Below, one piece after another: positions 1-8,040 of a stretch of DNA of 64,000 bases. Each line of letters opens with the position of its first letter. The stretch's first letter is position 1. Origin of the DNA: Bryobacterales bacterium (lineage in GTDB: Bacteria > Acidobacteriota > Terriglobia > Bryobacterales > UBA6623). Under the pieces are notes generated by a model. That model did not search any database. It was given only the letters and a program-made list of their open reading frames with translations, and was not told the origin of the DNA. A program made the translations under genes and the position numbers. The stretch spans positions 1 through 64,000 of the forward strand of contig JAPOOG010000115.1 in NCBI GenBank assembly GCA_026713545.1, given 5' to 3'.

Positions 1-122
1 GTGTTTCGTGTCTCGTGATTCGTGAAAAACCTTAAAGGCCGTGTTACCAGCGAAGAAGTCTCGCGCCTCATCCTGACGGCCCTCTCACACACTTCGCCTC
101 CGCACACGGGGAGATGTGCCGG
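1..122. repeat. Family A dispersed repeat, partial copy at window edge
   Basis: Begins with a run of CGTGTTT/CGTGTCT/CGTGATT heptamers followed by GTGAAAAACC, then a segment (about 60-120) closely similar to 7790-7845 and 22800-22872 (CCTGACGGCCCTCTCAC followed by CACTTCGCCTC). The right end, GGGGAGATGTGCCGGC, is a degenerate form of the GGTGAGACATGCAGGC end seen at 7831. The left part lies outside the window. No gene is visible here. Confidence 0.75.
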
Positions 123-216
123 CTAGTTTTTTTCTTCGCTGCCAAGGTTCACATTCGAGTCAAGTTGACGCGACGATCAGTTGTCCTGCTTGTCGGTCTG
201 AGGACTTCCTCGCTAG
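123..216. repeat. 94-bp repeat, copy 1 (family D)
   Basis: A 94-bp block bounded by CTAG at both ends that recurs at 58364-58457 in the same orientation with 3 mismatches by eye and no gaps. Both copies lie downstream of a minus-strand gene and contain a T7 run just inside the left CTAG. Function unknown; could be a small mobile element or a transcribed 3' element. Confidence 0.85.
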
Positions 217-291
217 AACTCCCTGGGACGCGCTTGCGGGGTAATTCCGATCATGTCTCTGCATTCGGGACACCTTCGTGCAGGCAAAAGA

Positions 292-315
292 AGGGCCACC
301 CGTACGGGTGGCCCT
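292..315 (-). terminator. Rho-independent terminator of the TonB receptor gene
   Basis: A perfect 10-bp stem, AGGGCCACCC (292-301) and GGGTGGCCCT (306-315), around GTAC. Read on the minus strand it is followed by TCTTTTGC. It lies 25 bases past the stop codon of the receptor gene. Confidence 0.85.
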
Positions 316-339
316 GAAAAAGCGGATGAACGAAGCCAG

Positions 340-3300
340 CTAGAAAATGTATTTTAGGGCGAGCTGAATGCGCCGCTCGCCTTGAGAACCGCGAACCTGG
401 CCGAAGGTTTGGCTTCTGACCGAGCGGTTGACACCCTGGAAGGCCGGGGTGTTGGTGAGGCCGAACGCTTCCGCGCGAAGCTGGACTCGCTGTTTCTCGG
501 TAATCGGAAAGAACTTCTGAAGCGATACCGAGAGGTCGAACAGTCCGGGGCCGCGAAACGTGCCGTTGCCGGCTGTTCCGAACGTGCCCAACGCCGGAAT
601 GGCGTAGGCGGATGTGTCTAACCATTCGCCGCCCGGACCCACCGTCCGCGGCCCTTTGGCGCCGTCACCGATACGATCGGCACGGGCGCCTCGAGAGCGT
701 GTGCGCGAGTTGTCGGAGGACCGAACCGTCATCGCAAAACCGCTGCGCATGTAGAGCATACTGCCGAGTTGCCAGTCTCCCAAGACGGCTTTCAGGGGGG
801 AGTTCCAGTTGTCCCCTTCCGGCAGTTCGTAGACCAACGACAGCGTGGCATTGTGCCTGGCATCGAAGAACGCCGGACCCCACTCGGCCTGACGGTCGTT
901 GAGGTTCTGCCAGTAGGCGGAGGGACCGGCCACCTGGCCGACATCGCCAAAGAAGCCGAGCGAGTCGGTCATGGTCTTCGAGAAGGTGTACGAGAACTGA
1001 TACGTCAATCCGGCGTTCAAACGACGGCGGGCGTTAACCTGCAGCCCGTGGTAGATCATGTTGCCGTTCGACTCGGTTCCCGAAATCTGAGAGATGCCGG
1101 CGAGAGCCGGGTTACCGCTCAGATACGGACTGGGTTCCGTCGTGCCATCAGCAAACAATGTGCGCTGGAAATAGGGCATTGGAACGATCAGGTGATGCCC
1201 CTTCTGGCCGACATAACCGACGGAGAGCACCGTCTGATGAGGCAACTGGTTCTCGATGATCAGGCTCCATTGCTGGCTGTTGGCAGGACGCACCTTCGGG
1301 TCCCAGAGGCGAATGTTGGCATTGGCGAAGGGATCGCTGGGGTTGCTCTGCGCCACGATGGATTCAGAAGTGCCGATCGCCGGTTGCGCAAACGTGCCGT
1401 CATCAAACCGGGCTTCAGTCTCCTGCTGGAACGGAGGGTTGATCGGCAGCCTGCGATTGGTGCCGCTGCCCTCCATGTAGGAGGAGATGGTGTAGGCGCC
1501 TCGAACAACGATCTTGCGGCCGAGGGCATCGGGAGTCCATGCGAATCCGAAGCGGGGCTGAAAGTCCTTCTTAAATGGATCGTAGAGAGCACGGCTGTTA
1601 CCGTTCTGACCGGCGATGAGAAGCTCACCAGAGAACGGGGAGAAGTTCGCCTGGCGGTCGTAGACTTCGACCAAGGGGCTGTGGTATTCCCAACGCAAAC
1701 CAAGATTAAGAGTCAAGGTGTCGGAGACACGCCAGTCATCCTGAAGGTAGAAGCCGAGGATGTGCTTGCGGTGTCCCCACAGGCTGGTGACGCCGCGCCC
1801 GACACGCGAGCGAGCTCCGAGGAAGAAATCCGCCTCGGCCGAACCGACCGCGCCCGGGTTCGCGCCGGTAAACCGTCCGTCGAAGCGGATGAAACCGGTG
1901 CGGCCGGTGTTGCCGGTATAGAGTGTGTTCATGCGTTGCCGCAGCCACTGCCCTCCGAACTTCATCGTGTGGCGGCCCTGAATCACCGTCATGTTGTCGG
2001 CGAGGTGGAAAGTGGTGTTGGCGAACAACGCCTGTGATCCGATGTTCGTGGCTCCGATGCTTGTGGCACGTCCGTTTCTGAACTGAATCTGCGGCAATCC
2101 GGGTCCGCGGTCGTTGGCGCCAACGATGCCGAGCTGTTCGGCAACGTCGCCGAGACCGTTGTCCAGGCCACCGTTGTCGATCGTGATGCGGTTCACCCCG
2201 TAGCGAGCTTCGTTGACGATGGACGAGCCGAAGGTCTTCGTATGATTCAGAACCGCAGCTTGGAACGGCGACTCGCTGAAGCGGCCGAAGCTCAGAGGAA
2301 ACGTCGTCGTACCGGGACGGCTCTGACGCCCGATGGAATAGCGGAACGACATGTCATCCGCAACACCGGGCTTGTAATCGATCTTGACGTCGCTCTGGTC
2401 AGTCGTGAGCGTACTGCCGCGCCGGTCGTTCTGGTTGAACTCGAGCCCGCCGGTCAGCGGTTGCGGGTAGAGGCTCGTGTCGCTGAACAGGTTGTCAGCA
2501 ACCGGGTCGATGCGGCTCATCGGGATCTGGTTGTTGGCGAAGGGATCGCGGTTTCCGCCGGCGTCGTTCGTCAGCGGATCGTAAAGCTGAATGCCCGCGA
2601 CGGCGAGCAACTCGGAGAAATCACCCTGGCGGAATCCGGCCGGGATGACGTTAAAGTTGTTGTCTGCTGCCGGGCGAACGCGGCGGATGCCCTGATAGTT
2701 TCCGAAAAAGAACAACTTGTTCTTGCGGACCGGTCCCCCAAACGTGCCGCCAAAGGTGTTGAGACGGACCGGCGGGCGAGGGTTGCCCCGCCAGTTGCGG
2801 GCCCAGTTATTGGCGTTGAGCCTGTCGTTCTGGAAGAACTCGAAGAGCGTGCCGTGGAAATCGTTCGCGCCCGACTTCATGACCACGTTCATGATGCCTC
2901 CCTGGAAGTTACCGAACTCGGCCGAAGCATTGTTCGTGATCATATTGACTTCCTGAATGGCGTCAACATTCGGCTGATAGGCAGTGTAGTTGTCCGACAC
3001 CTGGTTGTTATCAATGCCGTCGAGCAGGAAGTTGTTGGCCTGCGCACGATTGCCGTTCACATAGGGCCGCGACTGGCCGTAGCCGCTGCGCTCACTGTCC
3101 CGCATGCCGGAAAGACTCGTTGTCGTCGTGCCCGGCGTCATCAGCGTCAGCTCGATGAAGTTGCGGCTGGCCAGCTGCGGTTCGGTCAAGGATGAGGTAT
3201 CGAGCGTCTGGCCGACGATGGTCGTGTCGGTGTTGAGCAGCGGCGCCTCCCCAATCACTTCGACGGTCTCAGTCAACGCACCCAATTCCAAAGTGATGTC

Positions 3301-3639
3301 GATGCGGGCGCGCTGGTTGACTTCAAGCAGTATCCGGGACTGCCTGTAGGTACGAAAGCCGTCCAATCGGACGGTCAACGAGTACGTACCACCCGGAATG
3401 CGGGGGAAGATATAAACGCCCTCGGCATTGGTTTGCGTGGTGTACTCGCTACCGCGGTTGATTTCCTGAGTGGTCACCCCGGCGGCAACGACAGCGGCCC
3501 CGCTGGGATCGGTGACAACACCCGTCAACCCAGCGCTTACTTCCTGAGCCGGAGACGGGGTTGCGATGGACAAACAAAGGACTAGAAGTAGAGTTACAGA
3601 CAGCAATGGAGCTGCATAAATGTATGCTCTCAGTGACAT
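340..3639 (-). CDS. Oar-like TonB-dependent outer-membrane receptor with N-terminal carboxypeptidase-regulatory domain
   Basis: About 1099 residues. A signal peptide (MSLRAYIYAAPLLSVTLLLV..., ending near PSPAQ) is followed by a carboxypeptidase-regulatory-like beta-sandwich (GLTGVVTDPSGAAV, about residues 35-120), a plug-like region (NTDTTIVGQ... to NGNRAQANNFLLDGIDNN) and a long beta-barrel ending in aromatic KYIF, as expected for BamA-dependent insertion. The KLFFFGNYQGIRR motif is typical of the acidobacterial expanded Oar/TonB family. The start at 3639 is preferred over the ATG at 3681 because it begins the signal peptide and follows a purine-rich AAAAGGGG stretch. It probably sits in the outer membrane and takes up or binds an oligosaccharide or peptide; the substrate is unknown. 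The regulator gene at 3911 is divergent and may control it (inference). Confidence 0.9.
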   Translation of the reverse strand: MSLRAYIYAAPLLSVTLLLVLCLSIATPSPAQEVSAGLTGVVTDPSGAAVVAAGVTTQEINRGSEYTTQTNAEGVYIFPRIPGGTYSLTVRLDGFRTYRQSRILLEVNQRARIDITLELGALTETVEVIGEAPLLNTDTTIVGQTLDTSSLTEPQLASRNFIELTLMTPGTTTTSLSGMRDSERSGYGQSRPYVNGNRAQANNFLLDGIDNNQVSDNYTAYQPNVDAIQEVNMITNNASAEFGNFQGGIMNVVMKSGANDFHGTLFEFFQNDRLNANNWARNWRGNPRPPVRLNTFGGTFGGPVRKNKLFFFGNYQGIRRVRPAADNNFNVIPAGFRQGDFSELLAVAGIQLYDPLTNDAGGNRDPFANNQIPMSRIDPVADNLFSDTSLYPQPLTGGLEFNQNDRRGSTLTTDQSDVKIDYKPGVADDMSFRYSIGRQSRPGTTTFPLSFGRFSESPFQAAVLNHTKTFGSSIVNEARYGVNRITIDNGGLDNGLGDVAEQLGIVGANDRGPGLPQIQFRNGRATSIGATNIGSQALFANTTFHLADNMTVIQGRHTMKFGGQWLRQRMNTLYTGNTGRTGFIRFDGRFTGANPGAVGSAEADFFLGARSRVGRGVTSLWGHRKHILGFYLQDDWRVSDTLTLNLGLRWEYHSPLVEVYDRQANFSPFSGELLIAGQNGNSRALYDPFKKDFQPRFGFAWTPDALGRKIVVRGAYTISSYMEGSGTNRRLPINPPFQQETEARFDDGTFAQPAIGTSESIVAQSNPSDPFANANIRLWDPKVRPANSQQWSLIIENQLPHQTVLSVGYVGQKGHHLIVPMPYFQRTLFADGTTEPSPYLSGNPALAGISQISGTESNGNMIYHGLQVNARRRLNAGLTYQFSYTFSKTMTDSLGFFGDVGQVAGPSAYWQNLNDRQAEWGPAFFDARHNATLSLVYELPEGDNWNSPLKAVLGDWQLGSMLYMRSGFAMTVRSSDNSRTRSRGARADRIGDGAKGPRTVGPGGEWLDTSAYAIPALGTFGTAGNGTFRGPGLFDLSVSLQKFFPITEKQRVQLRAEAFGLTNTPAFQGVNRSVRSQTFGQVRGSQGERRIQLALKYIF

Positions 3640-3755
3640 GTAAAAACCCCTTTTCCTCTTCCCATCCCACCGGAAGAACACGGCGAGATCGGTAAAGAGT
3701 CGACACGTACATCTCGTATCCTCAGACTGTCACTGAATTTCAGCGGGGTGAAGTT

Positions 3756-3777
3756 TGTCACGGTTATGTCACGGTTA
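3756..3777. promoter_or_regulatory. Tandem 11-bp direct repeat, possible operator
   Basis: TGTCACGGTTA occurs twice head to tail (3756-3766, 3767-3777), one helical turn apart, in the divergent gap between the TonB receptor and the regulator gene. Helical phasing suggests a site for cooperative binding by a regulator; the protein is unknown, though the adjacent product at 3911 is a candidate. Confidence 0.45.
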
Positions 3778-3850
3778 TGCCCGGTTCGTACGTCGTTAGC
3801 CCCATAAAATCAGCAGCTTGTAGCTGGATATTCCCGCTTTCGTGAAGGAC

Positions 3851-3867
3851 GTTACGCGGAGTTACGC
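3851..3867. promoter_or_regulatory. GTTACGC direct repeat with 10-bp period
   Basis: GTTACGC at 3851-3857 and again at 3861-3867, ten bases apart, 44 bases before the start codon of the regulator gene. Possibly a second phased operator-type pair in the same divergent gap; could be chance. Confidence 0.3.
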
Positions 3868-3910
3868 ATAGTGCTGATGGCCGAAAACCGCCTGTGACAG
3901 AGTCAAATCA

Positions 3911-5184
3911 GTGGAGAGGCTGGAAGAGCTTCACAAAGTCGCGTCGAGCGGCACGATTCAGGGTTCAGACACTCTGAAGAACGTTCTCCTCTACGTCGGG
4001 CGGCGATCGCTGCAATCACCCACGGCGGCCATCAAGGAATACGAGATCGCCACGCAAGTCCTGGGCCGAAACGAGGACTTCAACTCACAGGCAGATTCGA
4101 TCGTGCGCGTAACGATGAATCGCTTGCGGCAGAAACTGGCGGAATACTATCGGACGGAGGGGTCCGAGGACGAATGTATCGTCGACATTCCGAAAGGCCA
4201 TTACCGAGTTTTTTTTCACGCTCCTAAAACGATGGAATCGGGCCGGCAGGTCAATGGCGGCACATCCGCGGGCAGAGCGGTACGGACGGGGCGCTCGACG
4301 CTCAGCATGAGATACTTCCCGGACGCTGTGGTCGCGGCCCTGGTTGTCATCTTGATTGGCGGATGGATCGGATCGGGTACGGGATTCAGTCCCCTGCGGA
4401 CCGCGCGGCAGAGGCGAAGTCGGAGGACATCGTGAGCTCCTTCTGGAGCGCCTTCGCAAGAGGGACGGAGCGGCCGACGGTCGTTTACAGCAATGCTCCC
4501 TTTGTCGGGAATGCCGGGACGACAGGCCTTTTCTATTTCGATGCATCCGTGCACCGGCGCAGTGAGCTTGTCTATACCTATACCGGGGTCGGAGAAGTCA
4601 TGGCGGTCCAGGCTCTCGGCGAAGTCTTCTGGCGGATGGGCCGCCGGATCGATGTCAAACGGGGCGGCCTACTGGGGTGGGACGATGCGAAGAACGCAAA
4701 CCTAGTTTTCATCGGAGGACCGGTGGAGAACCTGCCTGTCAACGAGTTGCGGGAATTGCGTGAAGAAGGAGAGTTTTTCTTCCGCCCTCTGGAACCATTC
4801 GTGGGCAGCTATGGCGCGGTGATCGTCAACCGGCAGCCACGCTCGGGGGAACCTGCTGTCTTTGACGGGTCGAGGCCCGACCCGGGACGGCGAGACTATG
4901 CGCTGATCCGCCTGTTGCCGGGCTTCGCGTCCGACCGGCGCATCCTGCTCGTGGGCGGGGTGACGACGCAGGGCACGCAGGCGGCGGTGGAGTTCCTCTG
5001 CCAGCCCAACAAACTTCAGACGCTCGTCACGGAGGCCGACGTGCTTTCGGACGGGAACATTCTCGCCTTTGAATGCGTCCTGGAAGTCGAACTCAAGAGC
5101 GGTGTGCCGATCGAGAGCCGAGTGGCGGCTACCCGCAACGGGGCTGGAAAAGAGATGGCGGTAGTAGACAAGGCCGTCCGGTAG
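3911..5184 (+). pseudogene. Membrane-anchored regulator with N-terminal DNA-binding-like domain, split by a frameshift
   Basis: The first frame (3911-4435) gives about 105 residues of the N-terminal domain common in Acidobacteria (SADSIVRVTMNRLRQKL-like segment, IPKGHYRVFF), a linker, and a membrane helix (FPDAVVAALVVILIGGW, about residues 138-154). After the helix this frame degenerates into Arg/Ser-rich sequence and stops. A second frame, open from about 4363 to 5184, continues with a plausible C-terminal domain (EDIVSSFWSAF..., PTVVYSN..., NLVFIGGP, YALIRLLPG, ILLVGGVTTQGTQAAVEFL). The two pieces match the N and C halves of one protein of about 420 residues, with the shift (-1/+2) in roughly 4361-4400. 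No clear slippery heptamer is visible. It may be a pseudogene, an assembly error, or less likely a recoded gene. The likely role is sensing near the inner membrane and controlling nearby genes. Confidence 0.65.
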
Positions 5185-5242
5185 AGGCTGTCCCGACGGA
5201 AGCGGAAGGGAGAGTAAGGGAGCACCTGCCGCACACCCGAGA

Positions 5243-5248
5243 TACAAT
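5243..5248 (+). promoter_or_regulatory. -10-like element (TACAAT), near-leaderless gene
   Basis: TACAAT ends 8 bases before the ATG at 5257, so a transcript from it would start at or next to the start codon. The same string TACAATCCCTTTC precedes the channel gene at 16020. Confidence 0.5.
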
Positions 5249-5256
5249 CCCTTTCG

Positions 5257-5907
5257 ATGAGCGCCGCCGAAGCCGTCATCGGAGCGTCCGACCATTACGC
5301 GCGGGCCGAGTTGGTCACCCTTGCGGTAGTAGACGCCACTCCCGTCTTGCTCGATCGTCGGCGTGTCGAGCTGATCGACAAAGGCCTCCCGAGCGCGCCC
5401 TATCACCACGAGGCCTTGGAGCTAGACATCGATGCGGCCATCGATCTCGTGAACCGAGTGAGCCGATCGGTAGCGGAACACGCGAACGCGGCGATCTCTA
5501 CCATGAAGGCGACCTATCGCGCCCAGGTTCTGATCCTGCCATCGAGTCCATATGACAGCCTGCCCGACTCGCTGCAGGGGATCTTGAACTCACGTCCCTT
5601 GACCCTGGCCGCCGACGGCATGCTGTACCGCGAGGCATTGGCCAAAGCTGCGGCCGAACTCGGCATGGAGGTCCGGAGGTATCCTCGCAAGACCGACCCG
5701 ACGGTACTGGCAGCCGAAGCGATGGGTGTCGACGCAGCGGAGGTTACTTCTCTCATCGCCCAGTTCGGCCGAGAGGCGGGAACGCCGTGGCGCAAGGACC
5801 ACAAGATGGCCGCAGCCGCAGCCCTCAGCGTCCTTGGGCATCAGAGTCCTCACCAAGCTGCATTTCCCACCACCCCGCGGCCGAAGCACACGAAAAAAAG
5901 GCCGTGA
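5257..5907 (+). CDS. Protein of unknown function, about 216 aa
   Basis: No family recognised with certainty. Soluble, Ala-rich and alternating alpha/beta, with no signal peptide or membrane helix. Features seen: a beta-rich N-terminus (LVTLAVVDATPVLLDRRRVEL), conserved-looking acidic/His residues (PYHHEALELD), a middle strand (AQVLILPSSPYDSLPD) and a helix-rich end (LYREALAKAAAELGMEV). The strand pattern with an early Asp could fit an RNase H-like fold, but that is a guess. The last 15 or so codons (after GHQSPH) fall in family A repeat sequence, so the native C-terminus has probably been replaced by repeat-encoded residues. It has its own -10-like element close to the ATG. Confidence 0.6.
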   Translation: MSAAEAVIGASDHYARAELVTLAVVDATPVLLDRRRVELIDKGLPSAPYHHEALELDIDAAIDLVNRVSRSVAEHANAAISTMKATYRAQVLILPSSPYDSLPDSLQGILNSRPLTLAADGMLYREALAKAAAELGMEVRRYPRKTDPTVLAAEAMGVDAAEVTSLIAQFGREAGTPWRKDHKMAAAAALSVLGHQSPHQAAFPTTPRPKHTKKRP

Positions 5908-6030
5908 TTCGTGTCTCGTGATTCGTGATTCGTGAAAACCAGTGGCGGGAGCCTGGTTCACTCCAGAAGAAATGTCTGACTGCCGGTGAACCGTAAAGGC
6001 CGTGATTCGCGTTTCGTGACCCGAAGGCCG
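5856..6030. repeat. Family A dispersed repeat with heptamer run
   Basis: Starts with AGCTGCATTTCCCACCACC, a variant of the left end at 7610 and 20566, followed by GCGGCCGAAGCACACG, several CGTGATT/CGTGTCT heptamers (about 5903-5936), then the core GTTCACTCCAGAAGAAATG (5949-5967) that also occurs twice near 60560-60670, and a second short heptamer run. It overlaps the 3' end of the unknown gene ending at 5907. Confidence 0.75.
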
Positions 6031-6048
6031 AAGGAGGCGACGGGGCCA

Positions 6049-7512
6049 CTAGCCTGCTGCGAGTTGGGCGATGCGTCCGAGCATGCGTTCGAACAACAGC
6101 CGGTGCAGAGGGTAGAGACCGTACCAGTAGGCAAGCCCTGTGAGCCCCAGGGGTTCGAACTCCGCCGTCTGACAGATGACGCATCCGGAACCGGAAGGCT
6201 CGACTTCGAACTGGAGCCAAGCTCGACCCGGCAGGCGCATTTCCGCATACAGGCGCAGCAGCCGATCCGGCTCGCAGGCCTCGACGCGCCAGAAGTCGAT
6301 CGTATCCCCGACTCCCGGAAGCTCCGGATCCTTGCGGCCGCGCCTCATACCCGGCCCACCGATCATCAAATCCAGAAAACCCCTGAGCCTCCAGAGCCAG
6401 TTTCCGGCGTACCATCCGGTGTTTCCTCCGATCCTTCGGATCGGCTCGAACGCAGCGCTTGCACTCACCTCGACCTTCCGAGTACGGGAGTCAACCAACC
6501 GCGCGCCATAGCGAACGCCAGCGATTCCCCGGACCTTTCCCGAAGAAGACAGGGCGTCGGACCAACGGGTCGCCGCGAATTGACGATCTTCGTTCACCAG
6601 GGCGCGAGCGATCGCTTGATGGAGAGTGCGCGGCCGGACATCGAACGAATCGAGCGCATCCCGGTTCTTCATGACGGTTTCGTTTCTGAGGCTGTCTACG
6701 AGTTTGCGGCCCACACGGGCATAGACAGGGGTGACCAGTCCGAGCCACAAACCCGACAGCCGCGGGGACAGGAGCGGGAACGAGAGCATCACACGATGGA
6801 GACCGCGCTGTCTCGCATACTCCATCATGATGTCTCCATAGGAGGCCTGATCCGCCCCGCCAATCTCGAAGACGCGGCTTTCGGCGGTGGAAAAGTCGAG
6901 CGCAGCGACCAGGTATGCGATCACGTCCTCGATCGAGATCGGCTGGGTCTGCGTTCGGACCCACCGGGGAGTGATCATCACCGGCAGCCTGTCGACCAAG
7001 GCGCGTATCATCTCAAACGACAGGCTGCCCGATCCAATGATGATGGACGCACGGAACTCCAGCGTGGGGACGCCGCAGTCCCTGAGGATACGGCCGACCT
7101 CCTGGCGGCTGGCCAGGTGGTGCGAAAGATTCCTTTCGCCGCCCAGCCCCCCCAAATAAATAATGCGTTTCACACATGCCCTTCGAGCCGCCGCCGCAAA
7201 CGCTTCGGCAGCGAGGCGGTCCTGTTGACGAAAGCCGCCCTCCGATGCCATGGAATGAACCAGGTAGTAGGCCGTCGAGACGTCCTGCATCGCTTCCGGC
7301 AGTGTCTCCGGCCGCGTAAGATCTCCCCCGACAACCTCGGTGCCGGGGCCGACGCGCGGTCGGAGAAACTCCGGGCGCCGGGCCAGACATCGGACTGACC
7401 GGGATTCCTCCTCAAGCCGCGCGAGCAGCCGTCCTCCTATGTACCCGGATGCACCCGTAAGCAGAATCCGCCCTCCAGCTTCGGCCGCTCCCAATCCGTG
7501 TTTCCGGCTCAT
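6049..7512 (-). CDS. NAD(P)-binding SDR-like protein with C-terminal DUF2867 (YbjT-like)
   Basis: About 487 residues from the ATG at 7512, chosen over the upstream ATG at 7605 because the Rossmann fold begins soon after it (RILLTGASGYIGGRLLARL). The N-terminal atypical short-chain dehydrogenase domain carries the glycine motif GASGYIGG and later segments TAYYLVHSM, RIIYLGG and FRASIIIGSGS. From about residue 310 a DUF2867-type domain follows (FWRVEACEPDRLLRLYAEMRLPGRAWLQFEV), then a hydrophobic end (LTGLAYWYGLYPLHRLLFERML). Homologues are annotated as complex I NDUFA9-like or epimerase-like proteins; the substrate is unknown. Single gene, flanked on both sides by family A repeats. Confidence 0.85.
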   Translation of the reverse strand: MSRKHGLGAAEAGGRILLTGASGYIGGRLLARLEEESRSVRCLARRPEFLRPRVGPGTEVVGGDLTRPETLPEAMQDVSTAYYLVHSMASEGGFRQQDRLAAEAFAAAARRACVKRIIYLGGLGGERNLSHHLASRQEVGRILRDCGVPTLEFRASIIIGSGSLSFEMIRALVDRLPVMITPRWVRTQTQPISIEDVIAYLVAALDFSTAESRVFEIGGADQASYGDIMMEYARQRGLHRVMLSFPLLSPRLSGLWLGLVTPVYARVGRKLVDSLRNETVMKNRDALDSFDVRPRTLHQAIARALVNEDRQFAATRWSDALSSSGKVRGIAGVRYGARLVDSRTRKVEVSASAAFEPIRRIGGNTGWYAGNWLWRLRGFLDLMIGGPGMRRGRKDPELPGVGDTIDFWRVEACEPDRLLRLYAEMRLPGRAWLQFEVEPSGSGCVICQTAEFEPLGLTGLAYWYGLYPLHRLLFERMLGRIAQLAAG

Positions 7513-7609
7513 TGTTCGCAACGGGTTCCGTCCGGGAGCCGGGAAACGCTCAGCCAGCCATGTCCATTCATGACGACCACAAGACAATACCCGCCGGAGC
7601 TGCACCTAA

Positions 7610-7845
7610 CCTGCATTTCTCACCACCCGACGGGGGCCGCACGCGATAAAAGGCCATGGTTAGTGGATAGTTGTTAGTGGATAGTGGTTAGTGAAAAACC
7701 TTGCAGGCCGTGTTTCGCGACCCGAGTGGTGAAGGAGACGATTCAGCTACTACGCCTGCGCGCGCCTTTTTCCTCCGCCCGGCTCGCACCTCGTCCTGAC
7801 CGCCCTCTCACGCACTTCGCCTCGCCGCGTGGTGAGACATGCAGG
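7610..7845. repeat. Family A element with matched inverted ends
   Basis: The left end CCTGCATTTCTCACCAC (7610-7626) and right end GTGGTGAGACATGCAGG (7829-7845) are inverted repeats with one mismatch in 17. Inside are a GTTAGTGGATAGT direct repeat (about 7660-7695), GTGAAAAACC and the CCTGACCGCCCTCTCAC module. Length 236 bp, no coding capacity: a palindromic, MITE-like repeat. The rest of the gap to 8040 shows nothing recognisable. Confidence 0.8.
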
Positions 7846-8040
7846 CTGACCGCCAGCGGCCCCTCACAAGGTCTTTTTCGCAAGCTACGCCAGTGGGGTC
7901 AGCGCTCCTGAGCGAACCATGGGATATTCGGAGGCAGCGAACGGAATTCAGTGAATCACGCCACAACGGCCATCAGCGACTTGTACAACCAACTCCGCAC
8001 GACGACCACTTTTCAGCGTTTCGGGAACGACCGGCAACGG

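Noticed and set aside
769..2037. 422-codon plus-strand ORF
   Set aside because: Antisense shadow of the TonB receptor gene; a long open frame is expected from high-GC codon bias.
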